A stretch of 64,000 nt of DNA from Serratia surfactantfaciens (GTDB taxonomy: Bacteria > Pseudomonadota > Gammaproteobacteria > Enterobacterales > Enterobacteriaceae): NCBI RefSeq assembly GCF_001642805.2, contig NZ_CP016948.1, positions 558,001 through 622,000 on the forward strand, given 5' to 3'. The first letter of the stretch is position 1; the number at the start of each line of letters is the position of its first letter. A program made the translations under genes and the position numbers. The notes under the pieces were generated by a model. That model had not been told where the DNA came from and did not search any database. It saw only the letters and a list, made by a program, of their open reading frames with translations. This document shows, in pieces, positions 1 through 8,834 of the stretch.

Positions 1-255
1 CTGTTGTAATAAGCTTGGAACCACCAGATAGAACCACAGCAGCACCATCACCAGCGGCACCGAGCGGAACAGGTTGACGTACAGGGTGGCGAACCAGCTG
101 ATCGGCTTGAACGGCGACAGACGCATCACCGCAAGCACGGTGCCCCACAGGATGCCGACCACGATGGCGGTCACGGTGATCTTCAGCGTGATCGCCATGC
201 CCTGCAGCAGGAAAGGGAAGCTTGGGACGATCGACGCCCAGTCAAATTCGTACAT
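1..255 (-). CDS. gltK: GltK, glutamate/aspartate ABC permease subunit (partial)
   Basis: Inner-membrane permease subunit of the GltIJKL glutamate/aspartate importer. Only the first 85 codons are in the window; the gene runs off the left edge. The protein begins [10 protein letters not shown], has a hydrophobic segment at about residues 12-45, and shows the polar-amino-acid permease signature [10 protein letters not shown] at residues 61-70. The ATG shares one base with the gltJ stop (TAATG), so translation is probably coupled. GltL, the ATPase, would be expected just beyond the edge. Assignment rests on the gltI-gltJ-gltK order and on recognition of the family. Confidence 0.93.
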   Translation of the reverse strand, partial: MYEFDWASIVPSFPFLLQGMAITLKITVTAIVVGILWGTVLAVMRLSPFKPISWFATLYVNLFRSVPLVMVLLWFYLVVPSLLQQ

Positions 256-995
256 TATTTACTCCCCAGGTTGCCAGGCAACTGCACTTTCTTTTCGACC
301 AGACGCATAAACAGCATGATAACGGCGTTGATGCCGATATAAGCCAGCGTGATGGCGGTAAAGGATTCATAGGCGTGTGCGGAGTAATCCAACAGCTTGC
401 CGGCCTGTGCGGCCATGTCCACCAGCCCGATGGTTGAGGCGATGGCAGAGTTTTTGACCAGGTTGAGCATCTCCGAGGTCATCGGCGGCACGATCACCCG
501 ATAGGCGTTCGGCAGCAGCACGTAGCGGTAGGTTTGCGGCAGCGTCAGGCCCATCGCCAGCCCGGCCGCTTTCTGACCGCGCGGCAGGGATTGAATGGCG
601 GCGCGCACCTGCTCGCAAACGCGGGCGGCGGTAAACAGCCCCAGGCAGAGCATGGAGGAGACGAAGAACTGCACGTTGGGATCCAGCTCGCTTTTAAACC
701 AGGTGCCGATATTGGCCGGCAACAGTTCGGGGATCACCAGATACCAGGTAAAGAATTGCACGATCAGCGGCACGTTGCGGAACAGTTCGACGTAACAGGT
801 GCCGAGGGCGGAAAGAAAGCGGTTGGGTACGGTACGTAAGATACCGAACAGCGAACCGACGAAGAAAGCGATAATCCATGCACAGACGGAGAGGGCCACC
901 GTGACCTGAAAGCCGGACCAGATCCAGCCGAGGTATGTGGTGTTCCCAAACGGGGCCTGCTGCAGGAAGATACCCCAGTTCCAATCTATTGACAT
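255..995 (-). CDS. gltJ: GltJ, glutamate/aspartate ABC permease subunit
   Basis: Second membrane subunit of the GltIJKL importer. It is 246 residues, the same length I remember for E. coli GltJ. Several hydrophobic segments are visible (about residues 25-50, 85-125 and 205-230). The cytoplasmic EAA loop that contacts the ATPase is visible as [20 protein letters not shown] near residues 128-147. It lies 213 bp downstream of gltI and overlaps gltK by one base. The long gltI-gltJ gap holds a hairpin that may cut expression between the binding protein and the permease genes. Confidence 0.96.
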   Translation of the reverse strand: MSIDWNWGIFLQQAPFGNTTYLGWIWSGFQVTVALSVCAWIIAFFVGSLFGILRTVPNRFLSALGTCYVELFRNVPLIVQFFTWYLVIPELLPANIGTWFKSELDPNVQFFVSSMLCLGLFTAARVCEQVRAAIQSLPRGQKAAGLAMGLTLPQTYRYVLLPNAYRVIVPPMTSEMLNLVKNSAIASTIGLVDMAAQAGKLLDYSAHAYESFTAITLAYIGINAVIMLFMRLVEKKVQLPGNLGSK

Positions 996-999
996 AACA

Positions 1000-1208
1000 A
1001 ACTCCGGTAAACGGGCGCAGAGCGCCGAAGATTGATGACTTGATGAGCGCCGATCGCCGCGCGGCCAGTCTGGCTGGCTTATTGTGTGCGGAGGTCGGTG
1101 ATGCGCCTTGGGGAAAATGAGGGAGGGGAACGGCCCCCCTCATACCTGTCTGTCCCAGTCATCAACTGGGCCGGTTTGGCCTGGCGGCCGCTCCGGCTGT
1201 CATTCTAT
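1000..1208 (-). ncRNA. possible SroC-like sRNA region between gltI and gltJ
   Basis: In E. coli and Salmonella the gltI-gltJ intercistronic segment is processed into SroC, a sponge for the GcvB sRNA. Here the same position holds a 213-bp non-coding gap. On the minus strand it contains a hairpin with stem GAGGGG/CCCCTC (1123-1128 paired with 1136-1141), followed by a short interrupted T run. The position and hairpin fit an SroC-like product. I could not align it to a known SroC, and its ends are unknown. Confidence 0.3.
1114..1141 (-). terminator. hairpin downstream of gltI (partial terminator)
   Basis: A six-pair stem GAGGGG/CCCCTC with a 7-nt loop on the minus strand is followed after five bases by TTTT. 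The U run is short and displaced, so this looks like a leaky terminator. That would let the binding protein be made in excess of GltJKL. Confidence 0.4.
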
Positions 1209-2105
1209 TTAGTTCAATGCCTTGTCGTTAGGTTCTTTGAACAGCTGCTTCATGTCGTCCGACAGTTCGAAGTTCATGTTGAGGTTTTTCGGTGGAATAG
1301 GCTGCTTGAACCATTTATCAAACCACTTGGCCGCTTCGCCGGAGGTTTGCGCCTGGACGATGGTGTCATCGACCAGTTTCTTGAACGCAGGATCGTCTTT
1401 ACGCAGCATGCAGCCGTAAGCTTCTTTCGACTGCGGCGTGCCGATGATTTCCCACTGATCCGGCTTCTTGGCCTTGGCGCGCTCACCCGCCAGCAGGGCG
1501 TCATCCATCATAAAGGCCACCGCGCGGCCGCTTTCCAGGGTGCGGAAGGAGTCGCCGTGGTCTTTGGCGCTGATGATGCGCATGTTCATTTTGTCGCTGT
1601 CGTTCAGCTTGTTCAGCAGCACTTCGGAGGTGGTGCCGGAGGTAACGACCACCGGTTTGCCGGCCAGGTCTTTAAAGTCTTTGATGTCGGAGCCTTTCTT
1701 CACCAGCAAGCGGGTGCCGACCACGAAAATGGTGTCGGAGAAGGCGGCCTGTTTCTGGCGCTCGAGGTTATTGGTGGTGGAGCCGCACTCGAAGTCATAG
1801 GTGCCGTTTTGCAGCAGCGGAATGCGGTTCTGCGAGGTAATCGGCAGCATTTTCACCTGCAGATTCGGTGCATTAAGCTTTTTCTTAACAGCTTCAACGA
1901 TTTGGTTGGAGTAGTCCTGAGAGTAGCCCACAACTTTTTGTTGGTTGTCGTAGTAGGAAAAGGGCACTGACGATTCGCGGTGGCCGACAACGATCACGCC
2001 ATTGTCTTTGATTTTCTTCAGCGTACCGGTCAGGTCTTCCGCGTGCGCCACGCTACCTGCCGCACCGAGCAGCAGTAACGATAACGCCAATTTACGCATT
2101 TGCAT
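1209..2105 (-). CDS. gltI: GltI, periplasmic glutamate/aspartate-binding protein
   Basis: Periplasmic solute-binding protein that delivers glutamate and aspartate to GltJKL. It has 298 residues, with a signal peptide MQMRKLALSLLLLGAAGSVA ending at HA (cleavage expected after residue 22), then a bacterial SBP family 3 domain. Recognisable stretches are VVGHRESSVPFSYYDNQQKV and TSGTTSEVLLNKLN, and the C-terminus is EPNDKALN. The start was chosen because MQMRK matches the family N-terminus and AAGGAG lies upstream. It is the first gene of the operon and has a long upstream region with sigma-54, NtrC-like, sigma-70 and GcvB-like signals, listed separately. Confidence 0.97.
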   Translation of the reverse strand: MQMRKLALSLLLLGAAGSVAHAEDLTGTLKKIKDNGVIVVGHRESSVPFSYYDNQQKVVGYSQDYSNQIVEAVKKKLNAPNLQVKMLPITSQNRIPLLQNGTYDFECGSTTNNLERQKQAAFSDTIFVVGTRLLVKKGSDIKDFKDLAGKPVVVTSGTTSEVLLNKLNDSDKMNMRIISAKDHGDSFRTLESGRAVAFMMDDALLAGERAKAKKPDQWEIIGTPQSKEAYGCMLRKDDPAFKKLVDDTIVQAQTSGEAAKWFDKWFKQPIPPKNLNMNFELSDDMKQLFKEPNDKALN

Positions 2106-2120
2106 GGTCCAACTCCTTTG

Positions 2121-2131
2121 CTGTTGTGGTG
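2121..2131 (-). promoter_or_regulatory. CA-rich leader element, candidate GcvB sRNA target
   Basis: The gltI mRNA reads CACCACAACAG just upstream of its AAGGAG ribosome binding site. GcvB represses amino-acid transporter mRNAs, including gltI in Salmonella, by pairing its G/U-rich R1 region with such CA-rich stretches. The gcvB gene is not in the window, so this is an inference from motif and position. Confidence 0.5.
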
Positions 2132-2177
2132 GCTCTGACTAAAGAGCGTCAGGTTAAATCGACTATTTATTGCTCAA

Positions 2178-2183
2178 ATTATA
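2178..2183 (-). promoter_or_regulatory. sigma-70 -10 element of gltI
   Basis: A consensus TATAAT on the minus strand lies 73 bp before the gltI ATG. No good -35 hexamer is visible 16-18 bp upstream, so activity may depend on an activator. Confidence 0.45.
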
Positions 2184-2270
2184 AAGATAGTCTTAGAACA
2201 GATAGCCGTTAAAAAATAACCGATTGTGAATACCTTGAAACTAAAATGTTTCATTTTTTGAGACGCCGCG

Positions 2271-2338
2271 CGCACCAAATCAATGCAACAAAACCCTGAA
2301 GCACCCGTGCGGTGCGTCAGATGCACCCAAAATGTGCA
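2271..2338. promoter_or_regulatory. NtrC-like site array upstream of gltI
   Basis: Three 17-bp sites resemble the NtrC consensus TGCACC-N5-GGTGCA. Site 2300-2316 has the perfect core GCACC-CGTGC-GGTGC. Site 2322-2338 reads TGCACC-CAAAA-TGTGCA, with one mismatch. Site 2271-2287 reads CGCACC-AAATC-AATGCA and is weaker. The two good sites are 22 bp apart, about two helical turns. They lie between a sigma-54 promoter (2395-2410) and gltI, and about 130-170 bp upstream of the expected start of the sigma-70 promoter. Confidence 0.6.
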
Positions 2339-2394
2339 CGGGTGCGACAAAACGTCAGCAAAAGTAAACCGGCGCGCGAGGTCGCCATAGATAA

Positions 2395-2410
2395 AGCAAG
2401 GAGTGTGCCA
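2395..2410 (-). promoter_or_regulatory. sigma-54 promoter directed toward gltI
   Basis: On the minus strand the sequence reads TGGCAC-ACTCC-TTGCT. This is an exact match to the sigma-54 -24/-12 consensus TGGCAC-N5-TTGCW, with GG-N10-GC spacing. Transcription would start near 2383 and run leftward into gltI through a leader of about 280 nt. There is no plus-strand gene here that could use it. Functional use is inferred. Confidence 0.65.
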
Positions 2411-2463
2411 GCCGCGTTGATTTAACGGCGTTTTCTAACCGGGGAGGAATATTGACGGGAACG

Positions 2464-2486
2464 CGGGGCGCGGCGGGCGCGCCCCG
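2464..2486 (-). terminator. GC hairpin downstream of lnt
   Basis: A nine-pair stem CGGGGCGCG/CGCGCCCCG with a 5-nt loop lies 10 bp past the lnt stop. No U run follows, so it may act as a 3' stabiliser or a weak terminator at the end of the ybeZ-ybeY-corC-lnt operon. Confidence 0.4.
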
Positions 2487-2496
2487 GCGAAGAGGA

Positions 2497-4026
2497 CTAT
2501 TTGCGGCGCAGGCCCAGCATCAACGCCCAACCGCCCAGCAGCAGGGTGATCACCCACAGCGGCGTGCCGCCGAAACGCGCGTAAGGCGTGACGCCGGTGG
2601 TCGGCGTGACCTTCACTTCGAGCACCTTGCGGGTGAACTGCGGGATTTCGGCGATCACCTCGCCGTTGGCGTCCACCGCGGCGGTAACGCCGTTATTGGT
2701 GCTGCGCAGCAGCGGCCGGCCGAGCTCCAACGCGCGCATGCGCGCCATCTGGAAGTGTTGCCACGGACCGATGGAGTGGCCGAACCAGGCGTCGTTGGAG
2801 ATGGTCAGCAGGAAGTTGGTGTCCGGGCGGAAGTTATCGCGCACCTGCTGGCCCAGCACGATCTCGTAGCAGATCGCCGCCGTCAGGTTGTAACCGCGCA
2901 CGCTGAGCTGCGGCTGCACATAGTCGCCGCGGCTGAAACCGGACATCGGCAGATTGAAGAACGGTGCGATAGGGCGCAGCAGCTCACCCAGCGGCACGAA
3001 TTCGCCAAACGGCACCAGGTGGTGCTTGTTGTAGCGATCTTTGGCCGGATAGCTGTACGGCGTCGGTTCGCCGAGCACGATGGCGCTGTTGTATTCCTGC
3101 ACGCCTTGCGGGGTGGCGCGCGCATCGACAATCCCCGTGATCAGGCTGCTGTTCTTCGCCCGCATCAGGTCATCCATCATGGTCAGGAAGCCGTTCTGAC
3201 GCGGCTCGAAGTCAGGGATGGCGGATTCCGGCCAGATGATGATCGGCGCTTTGCCCATATAAGGGCGCGTTTCATCCAGATAGGTTTGCAGCGTGCTGAG
3301 CAGAATGCTCGGATCCCACTTCATCGACTGGGGAATGTTGCCCTGCACCATGGCGACGTTCACCGCTTTATCCGGCTGCGGAGTAAACCAATGCAGCTGG
3401 CGCAGCGGCCACGGCAACAGCAGCAGCGCGGCGGCGATCACCGCAGCCGAGAGGCGGCGCTGATTGACGGCGTATACCAGCAGGCCGGCGATGGACATCA
3501 GCATAAAGGTGATGGCGTCGACGCCCAGCAGCGGCGCGATGCCCTTCAGCGGGCCGTTGATCTGGCTGTAGCCGAACTGCAGCCAGGGGAAGCCGGTCAG
3601 CACCCAGCCGCGCAGGAATTCGGTTACCTGCCACAGCGCCGGTGCGGCGAGGGCCAGCCGCCACCAGCGGGTAGCCGGCCACAGGCGCGTCAGCAGCCCG
3701 GCGAACAGCCCGGTATACAGCGACAGGTAAGCGGCGAGCAGCACCACCAGGAAGACGTTGACGGCGAACGGCATGCCGCCGAAATCGGCGATGCTGACAT
3801 ACACCCAGTTGATGCCGCTGCCGAACAGCCCGAAGCCCCAGATAAAGCCGAGCAGGGCGGACTGTTTGGTGGTGCGATTGAGGGTAACGGCCAGCAGGCC
3901 GAATAGGGAGACGATGGCTGCAGGCCAGAAATCGTAGGGGGAGAACGCCAGCGTCCCGCCGGCGCCTGACAACAGCGCCAGCAGGGCGCGAACCCGCTGG
4001 CGTTCAAGCAATGAGGCTTTAGCCAT
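2497..4026 (-). CDS. lnt: Lnt, apolipoprotein N-acyltransferase
   Basis: Inner-membrane enzyme that adds the third acyl chain to the N-terminal cysteine of lipoproteins, the last step of lipoprotein maturation. It is 509 residues. The N-terminal half (about 10-210) is a set of membrane helices; the C-terminal half is the periplasmic nitrilase-like domain. The catalytic triad is visible: E267 in [11 protein letters not shown]334 in [12 protein letters not shown] and C386 in AAICYEIV. A last membrane helix ends the protein ([19 protein letters not shown]). It is the last gene of the ybeZ-ybeY-corC-lnt string and starts 7 bp after the corC stop. Confidence 0.97.
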   Translation of the reverse strand: MAKASLLERQRVRALLALLSGAGGTLAFSPYDFWPAAIVSLFGLLAVTLNRTTKQSALLGFIWGFGLFGSGINWVYVSIADFGGMPFAVNVFLVVLLAAYLSLYTGLFAGLLTRLWPATRWWRLALAAPALWQVTEFLRGWVLTGFPWLQFGYSQINGPLKGIAPLLGVDAITFMLMSIAGLLVYAVNQRRLSAAVIAAALLLLPWPLRQLHWFTPQPDKAVNVAMVQGNIPQSMKWDPSILLSTLQTYLDETRPYMGKAPIIIWPESAIPDFEPRQNGFLTMMDDLMRAKNSSLITGIVDARATPQGVQEYNSAIVLGEPTPYSYPAKDRYNKHHLVPFGEFVPLGELLRPIAPFFNLPMSGFSRGDYVQPQLSVRGYNLTAAICYEIVLGQQVRDNFRPDTNFLLTISNDAWFGHSIGPWQHFQMARMRALELGRPLLRSTNNGVTAAVDANGEVIAEIPQFTRKVLEVKVTPTTGVTPYARFGGTPLWVITLLLGGWALMLGLRRK

Positions 4027-4033
4027 GTTGGAT

Positions 4034-4912
4034 TTAATCTTCCAGTTTCGGTGGTGGAGAATCGTCCGGAATTTTTACATGAACCTGGATGATACGTCGA
4101 CTGTCGGCCATGGCAACTTTAAATAGGTAACCTTCGATTTCAATGGTTTCCCCGCGCGCCGGCAGGTGACCGAAGGCCTGCATCACCAAACCGCCGATGG
4201 TATCGACCTCGTCGTCGCTGAAATGGGTGCCGAAGGCTTCGTTGAAGTCTTCGATCGGCGCCAACGCCCGCACGGTATACATGTGGCGGCTGAGCTGGCG
4301 GATATCCAGATCGTCTTCGTCGTCGTATTCGTCTTCGATCTCGCCGACGATCAGTTCCAGAATATCTTCGATGGTGACCAGGCCGGACACGCCGCCGAAT
4401 TCGTCAATGACAATCGCCATGTGGTAGCGCTGGGAGCGGAACTCTTTCAGCATGCGGTCGACGCGCTTGCTTTCCGGCACCACCACCGCGGTGCGCAGCA
4501 CCTTGTCGATGCTGAACGGCTCGGAGTCTGCGCGCATGAACGGCAGCAGATCCTTGGCCATCAGGATGCCTTCGATGTGATCTTTGTCTTCGCTGATCAC
4601 CGGGAAGCGCGAGTGGGCGGAGTCGATAATCACGTCCAGGCACTCTTCCAGCGTTTGGTTACGCTTGAGCGTCACCATCTGGGAGCGGGGGATCATGATG
4701 TCGCGCACGCGCTGCTCGGCGATATCCATCACGCCTTCCAGCATGTCGCGGGTATCGGGATCGATCAGGTCGTTTTGTTCGGAATCACGGATCAGCTCGA
4801 CCAGATCGCCACGGTTTTTGGGCTCGCCGTGGAACAGCTGGTTAAGGATAAGAGTAAAGAACCCCTTCTTGGGACTGGGGCTGTCATTGCTTTGTGAATG
4901 GTCGTCGCTCAT
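4034..4912 (-). CDS. corC: CorC, CBS-domain protein linked to Mg/Co export and membrane integrity
   Basis: Cytoplasmic CorC/HlyC family protein. It has an acidic Ser-rich N-terminus, paired CBS domains at about residues 65-190 ([38 protein letters not shown]) and a C-terminal transporter-associated domain ending [19 protein letters not shown]. In E. coli and Salmonella the protein was linked to CorA-dependent magnesium and cobalt efflux. The start was placed at MSDDHSQ (292 residues, as in E. coli); an in-frame ATG 24 bp upstream (4936) would add eight residues, and neither has a good ribosome binding site. It sits between ybeY and lnt. Confidence 0.93.
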   Translation of the reverse strand: MSDDHSQSNDSPSPKKGFFTLILNQLFHGEPKNRGDLVELIRDSEQNDLIDPDTRDMLEGVMDIAEQRVRDIMIPRSQMVTLKRNQTLEECLDVIIDSAHSRFPVISEDKDHIEGILMAKDLLPFMRADSEPFSIDKVLRTAVVVPESKRVDRMLKEFRSQRYHMAIVIDEFGGVSGLVTIEDILELIVGEIEDEYDDEDDLDIRQLSRHMYTVRALAPIEDFNEAFGTHFSDDEVDTIGGLVMQAFGHLPARGETIEIEGYLFKVAMADSRRIIQVHVKIPDDSPPPKLED

Positions 4913-4996
4913 GGCGTTTTCGTTACTGTCACTCATGTCAGAGTTAAGGGGCGTCAGCGACAGCCCCGCAGGGGGCTGTGGGATACACGGCTGACG

Positions 4997-5470
4997 TCAG
5001 ACGGGGTCTTTTTCCGCCAGGTACGGATCAGGATAGCCCAGTCCGTGCATGATTTCGGTTTCCAAAGACTCCATTTCTTCGGCTTCATCGTCTTCGATGT
5101 GGTCATACCCTAGCAGATGAAGGCTGCCGTGGACAACCATATGCGCCCAGTGGGCCTCCAGCGCCTTGCCTTGCTCAATCGCTTCCTGTTCAACCACCTG
5201 GCGGCAGATGATCAGATCGCCGAGCAGCGGTAGCTCGATGCCCGGCGGGGCCTCGAACGGGAAAGAGAGCACGTTGGTCGGCTTGTCTTTGCCGCGGTAG
5301 GTCAGGTTCAGCTCGTGGCTTTCCGCTTCGTCCACCAGACGCACGGTCACCTCGGCTTCTTCCTGAAATTGCGGCAGCACGCCTTCCAGCCAGCGCTGGA
5401 AAGTGGCTTCATCCGGCAGGCCGCCGCTGCTTTCACAGGCAATCTGCAGATCCAAAATCACCTGACTCAT
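4997..5470 (-). CDS. ybeY: YbeY, single-strand endoribonuclease for rRNA maturation
   Basis: Metal-dependent RNase needed for 16S rRNA 3' maturation and 70S quality control. It is 157 residues. The UPF0054 zinc motif H-x3-H-x5-H is present with H114, H118 and H124 ([11 protein letters not shown]). The conserved [15 protein letters not shown] stretch is at residues 59-73. It overlaps the 3' end of ybeZ by four bases (ATGA), which suggests translational coupling; YbeZ is its known physical partner. An 84-bp gap separates it from corC. Confidence 0.96.
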   Translation of the reverse strand: MSQVILDLQIACESSGGLPDEATFQRWLEGVLPQFQEEAEVTVRLVDEAESHELNLTYRGKDKPTNVLSFPFEAPPGIELPLLGDLIICRQVVEQEAIEQGKALEAHWAHMVVHGSLHLLGYDHIEDDEAEEMESLETEIMHGLGYPDPYLAEKDPV

Positions 5471-6522
5471 GGTGTCTCCTGCTCGGAGGCGGCGAGCGCC
5501 TCGCGCTTACGTTGTTCGGCAATCGCGTCTTTGCGCTTCTGTTCGGCCGCTTCCCAGGCCTCGTAGGCGATGACCACGCGGGCCACCACCGGGTGGCGCA
5601 CCACGTCTTCGCTGTGGAAGAAGTTGAAGCTCAGCTCTTCCACGTCCGACAGCACTTCCACCGCGTGGCGCAGGCCGGATTTCTGGTTGCGCGGCAGGTC
5701 GATCTGGGTGACGTCGCCGGTGATGACCGCCTTCGAGTTGAAGCCGATGCGCGTCAGGAACATCTTCATCTGTTCGATGGTGGTGTTCTGGCTCTCATCC
5801 AGAATGATAAAGGCGTCGTTCAGCGTGCGGCCGCGCATGTAGGCCAGCGGCGCGACTTCGATCACGTTGCGCTCGATGAGCTTCTCCACGCGCTCGAAGC
5901 CCAGCATTTCGAACAGGGCATCGTACAGTGGGCGCAGGTAAGGATCGACCTTCTGGCTCAGATCGCCCGGCAGGAAGCCCAGCTTTTCGCCGGCTTCGAC
6001 CGCAGGGCGGGTCAGCAGAATGCGGCGAATTTCCTGACGCTCCAGCGCATCCACCGCAGCGGCGACCGCCAGGTAGGTTTTGCCGGTACCCGCCGGGCCG
6101 ATGCCGAAGGTGATGTCGTGATCGAGAATGTTGGCGATGTATTGCGCCTGGTTAGGCGTGCGCGGTTTCACCATGCCGCGCTTGGTTTTGATGGTGACCG
6201 CCTTGCCGTAATCCGGCACGCTGTCGGCGACCTGTTCCAGCACCCGGCTCTCTTTGATAGCCAGATGGATTTGCTCCGGATCGATATCCGGGATCACGCC
6301 GCGAATCGGCGCGGTATCCACGTACAGATGGCGCAGGATATCGGCGGCGGCGACCACGCACAGGTTCTTGCCGACCAGCTTGAAACGGTTGTCGCGGCGA
6401 TTGATTTCGATGCCCAATCGGCGCTCGAGCTGCTTGATGTTGTCATCAAACGGGCCGCACAGGCTGAGCAAACGCTGGTTGTCTGCGGGCTCTAACAAAA
6501 TTTCTTGTGTTGCGACGTTCAA
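5467..6522 (-). CDS. ybeZ: YbeZ, PhoH-like ATPase
   Basis: Cytoplasmic PhoH-family NTPase that works with YbeY in RNA processing. It is 351 residues. The Walker A loop is [11 protein letters not shown] and a Walker B-like [10 protein letters not shown] follows. It starts with TTG, not ATG: AGAGGA lies six bases before the TTG, and the N-terminus [20 protein letters not shown] matches the family. The upstream region holds a CTTGAAT box near 6680, reminiscent of a sigma-32 -35 element, but the matching -10 is poor. First gene of the ybeZ-ybeY-corC-lnt operon. Confidence 0.95.
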   Translation of the reverse strand: MNVATQEILLEPADNQRLLSLCGPFDDNIKQLERRLGIEINRRDNRFKLVGKNLCVVAAADILRHLYVDTAPIRGVIPDIDPEQIHLAIKESRVLEQVADSVPDYGKAVTIKTKRGMVKPRTPNQAQYIANILDHDITFGIGPAGTGKTYLAVAAAVDALERQEIRRILLTRPAVEAGEKLGFLPGDLSQKVDPYLRPLYDALFEMLGFERVEKLIERNVIEVAPLAYMRGRTLNDAFIILDESQNTTIEQMKMFLTRIGFNSKAVITGDVTQIDLPRNQKSGLRHAVEVLSDVEELSFNFFHSEDVVRHPVVARVVIAYEAWEAAEQKRKDAIAEQRKREALAASEQETP

Positions 6523-6756
6523 ACTATTCCTCTAGGTCACATCGGGCCTGGTTGATGTCACATAGCGCGTCCGGGACGCGCGCGTTCAGGACGAGCCTGA
6601 ATACTCTCTTTCTTGAATTATTCATGGTGCGCCGCAACGGCGCAAGTTTACCGCTGATCTATCTGTGCGCCGCCGGCGAAATTCAAGGGAAGATAAGGAA
6701 AAAACGCGGCACGGCGCAAAGCCCGCCGCGTCATCACAGAACAAGGCCGGCGGAAA

Positions 6757-7092
6757 TCAGTTCTTTTTCACGAACTCGGATTTCAGCTTCATCGGGCCGA
6801 AGCCGTCGATTTTGCAGTCGATGTTGTGATCGCCTTCCACCAGGCGAATGTTTTTCACCTTGGTGCCGATCTTCAGCATCGAGGAGCTGCCTTTAACCTT
6901 CAGGTCCTTGATCACGGTGACCGCGTCGCCGTCCGCCAGCAGGTTGCCGTTGGCGTCTTTGACGATCAGCGCGTCCTGGTCTTCCGCCGGGGCGCTGTCG
7001 CTCCACTCGTGGGCGCACTCAGGGCAGATGAACAGGGCATTGTCCTGGTAGGTGTATTCGGAGTTGCACTTCGGGCAGTGTGGGAGTTGCAT
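6757..7092 (-). CDS. yjdM: YjdM, zinc-ribbon PhnA-family protein
   Basis: Small cytoplasmic protein of 111 residues, formerly called PhnA. The N-terminus has a zinc ribbon with two CxxC pairs ([11 protein letters not shown] and [10 protein letters not shown]). The conserved C-terminal domain reads [20 protein letters not shown] and ends SEFVKKN. No catalytic role is firmly established; the old phosphonoacetate hydrolase label is not supported for this subgroup. The start was set at the ATG preceded by AGAGG, giving the E. coli length. It is inserted between miaB and ybeZ, which in E. coli are neighbours without this gene. Confidence 0.93.
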   Translation of the reverse strand: MQLPHCPKCNSEYTYQDNALFICPECAHEWSDSAPAEDQDALIVKDANGNLLADGDAVTVIKDLKVKGSSSMLKIGTKVKNIRLVEGDHNIDCKIDGFGPMKLKSEFVKKN

Positions 7093-7212
7093 GTTATGTC
7101 GCCTCTTCAACAATAAAAAAATAAAAAAAGAAAATCACCGGGCGCGGGCGCCCGGCGGAGAAACGGTAAGGAGTAGCGCGAATGGGCGGCGATAAGGCGA
7201 GCCGCCGCGGCG

Positions 7213-8637
7213 TCAGGGCTGGTAAATGCCGACGCCCAGCGCGTTTTCTTTGCGGGTACGGGCGATCACCGACTGCGGGGATTCATGTACGCGCAGATCC
7301 ATCTGCTGCTCGGTGCGCACCACTGCGCCACGCAGGGTGTTGGTCAGCACCTCGGTAATTTCCACGTCGACAAACTGGCCGATCATGTCGGGCGTGCCTT
7401 CGAAGTTTACCACACGGTTGCATTCGGTGCGCCCGGCCAGCTCCATCACACTTTTGCGCGAGGTGCCTTCCACCAGAATGCGCTGCACGGTGCCGAGCAT
7501 GCGGCGGCTGAACTGCAGCGCCTGCTGGTTGATGCGATCCTGCAGAATGTACAGCCGCTGTTTTTTCTCTTCTTCGCTGACGTCGTCGACCATGTCCGCC
7601 GCCGGGGTGCCCGGGCGCGACGAATAGATGAAGCTGAAGCTGACGTCGAAGTTGACGTCGGCGATCAGATTCATGGTCTGTTCGAAGTCGGCCTGGCTCT
7701 CGCCCGGGAAACCGACGATGAAATCGGAGCTGAGCTGAATGGCCGGCCGCGCCTTGCGCAGCTTGCGGATAATCGCCTTGTACTCCAGCGCGGTGTGGGC
7801 GCGTTTCATCATGGTCAGGATGCGATCCGAACCGCTCTGCACCGGCAGGTGCAGGAAGCTGACCAGCTCCGGCGTGTCTTCGTACACCGCGATGATGTCG
7901 TCGGTGAACTCGATCGGGTGGCTGGTGGTGAAGCGAATGCGATCGATGCCGTCGATGGCCGCCACCAGGCGCAGCAGTTCGGCGAACGAGCAGATCTCGC
8001 CGTCATGCGTGGCGCCGCGGTAAGCGTTGACGTTTTGGCCGAGCAGGTTGACTTCACGCACGCCCTGCGCCGCCAGCTGGGCGATTTCGAACAGCACGTC
8101 ATCGCTCGGGCGGCTCACTTCCTCCCCGCGGGTGTAAGGCACCACGCAGAAGGTACAGTATTTGTTGCAGCCTTCCATGATAGACACGAACGCGGTCGGG
8201 CCTTCGGCGCGCGGTTCCGGCAGACGGTCGAATTTTTCGATCTCCGGGAAGCTGATGTCGACCACCGGGCTGCGGGTGCCCTGGACGTGGTTGATCATTT
8301 CCGGCAGGCGGTGCAGGGTCTGCGGGCCGAATACCACGTCGACGCAAGGCGCGCGGCTGCGGATAAGTTCGCCTTCTTGCGAGGCCACGCAACCGCCGAC
8401 GCCGATGATCACCGACGGGTTCTTCTCTTTCAGCAAGCGCCAGCGCCCCAGCATGGCGAAAACTTTCTCCTGCGCTTTTTCGCGGATCGAGCAGGTGTTC
8501 AGCAACAGCACGTCCGCTTCTTCGGCGTTTTCGGTCCACTCGAAGCCGTGCGTGCTGTTCAACAGGTCGGCCATTTTCGATGAATCGTACTCATTCATCT
8601 GGCAGCCCCAGGTTTTGATATGTAGTTTTTTCGTCAT
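7213..8637 (-). CDS. miaB: MiaB, tRNA-2-methylthio-i6A37 methylthiotransferase
   Basis: Radical-SAM enzyme that adds the 2-methylthio group to i6A37 in tRNAs reading UNN codons. It is 474 residues. The N-terminal UPF0004 domain carries cluster ligands C12, C49 and C83. The radical-SAM cluster is C157-x3-C161-x2-C164 (GCNKYCTFC). A TRAM domain lies at about residues 378-441. It is divergent from ubiF, with about 200 bp between the start codons. It lies 120 bp upstream of yjdM. Confidence 0.97.
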   Translation of the reverse strand: MTKKLHIKTWGCQMNEYDSSKMADLLNSTHGFEWTENAEEADVLLLNTCSIREKAQEKVFAMLGRWRLLKEKNPSVIIGVGGCVASQEGELIRSRAPCVDVVFGPQTLHRLPEMINHVQGTRSPVVDISFPEIEKFDRLPEPRAEGPTAFVSIMEGCNKYCTFCVVPYTRGEEVSRPSDDVLFEIAQLAAQGVREVNLLGQNVNAYRGATHDGEICSFAELLRLVAAIDGIDRIRFTTSHPIEFTDDIIAVYEDTPELVSFLHLPVQSGSDRILTMMKRAHTALEYKAIIRKLRKARPAIQLSSDFIVGFPGESQADFEQTMNLIADVNFDVSFSFIYSSRPGTPAADMVDDVSEEEKKQRLYILQDRINQQALQFSRRMLGTVQRILVEGTSRKSVMELAGRTECNRVVNFEGTPDMIGQFVDVEITEVLTNTLRGAVVRTEQQMDLRVHESPQSVIARTRKENALGVGIYQP

Positions 8638-8834
8638 TGACTTGCCATTACTCAGTGCGGAGCGAAAGTTGCGTTACGCGACATGCAGGGCGCGTATTGT
8701 AATCATTTGCCGCCGTTGTGACCAGCGCGGGGGAAAATGGCACGCAACCTGAAGCCGAAGCGAAAATCCGGTACACTGCGCAAAACGCCATGCCGGGTGG
8801 GATGGCGAGCATTCACACAGAAAACATAGCCAAT

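Noticed and set aside
2396..2412. AAGGAG on the plus strand at 2398 as a ribosome binding site
   Set aside because: The following plus-strand frames stop within a few codons; the bases belong to the minus-strand sigma-54 promoter.
2452..3906. 484-codon plus-strand open frame over lnt
   Set aside because: Antisense shadow of lnt in GC-rich DNA. Composition is Arg/Gln/His-heavy and low in hydrophobics, and lnt has a full catalytic triad.
4913..4936. Upstream ATG of corC as the start
   Set aside because: It would add eight residues absent from E. coli CorC and has no better Shine-Dalgarno. It remains possible.
6660..6700. Sigma-32 promoter for ybeZ
   Set aside because: CTTGAAT is present but the expected CCCCAT-type -10 at 13-15 bp is not; too weak to list as a site.
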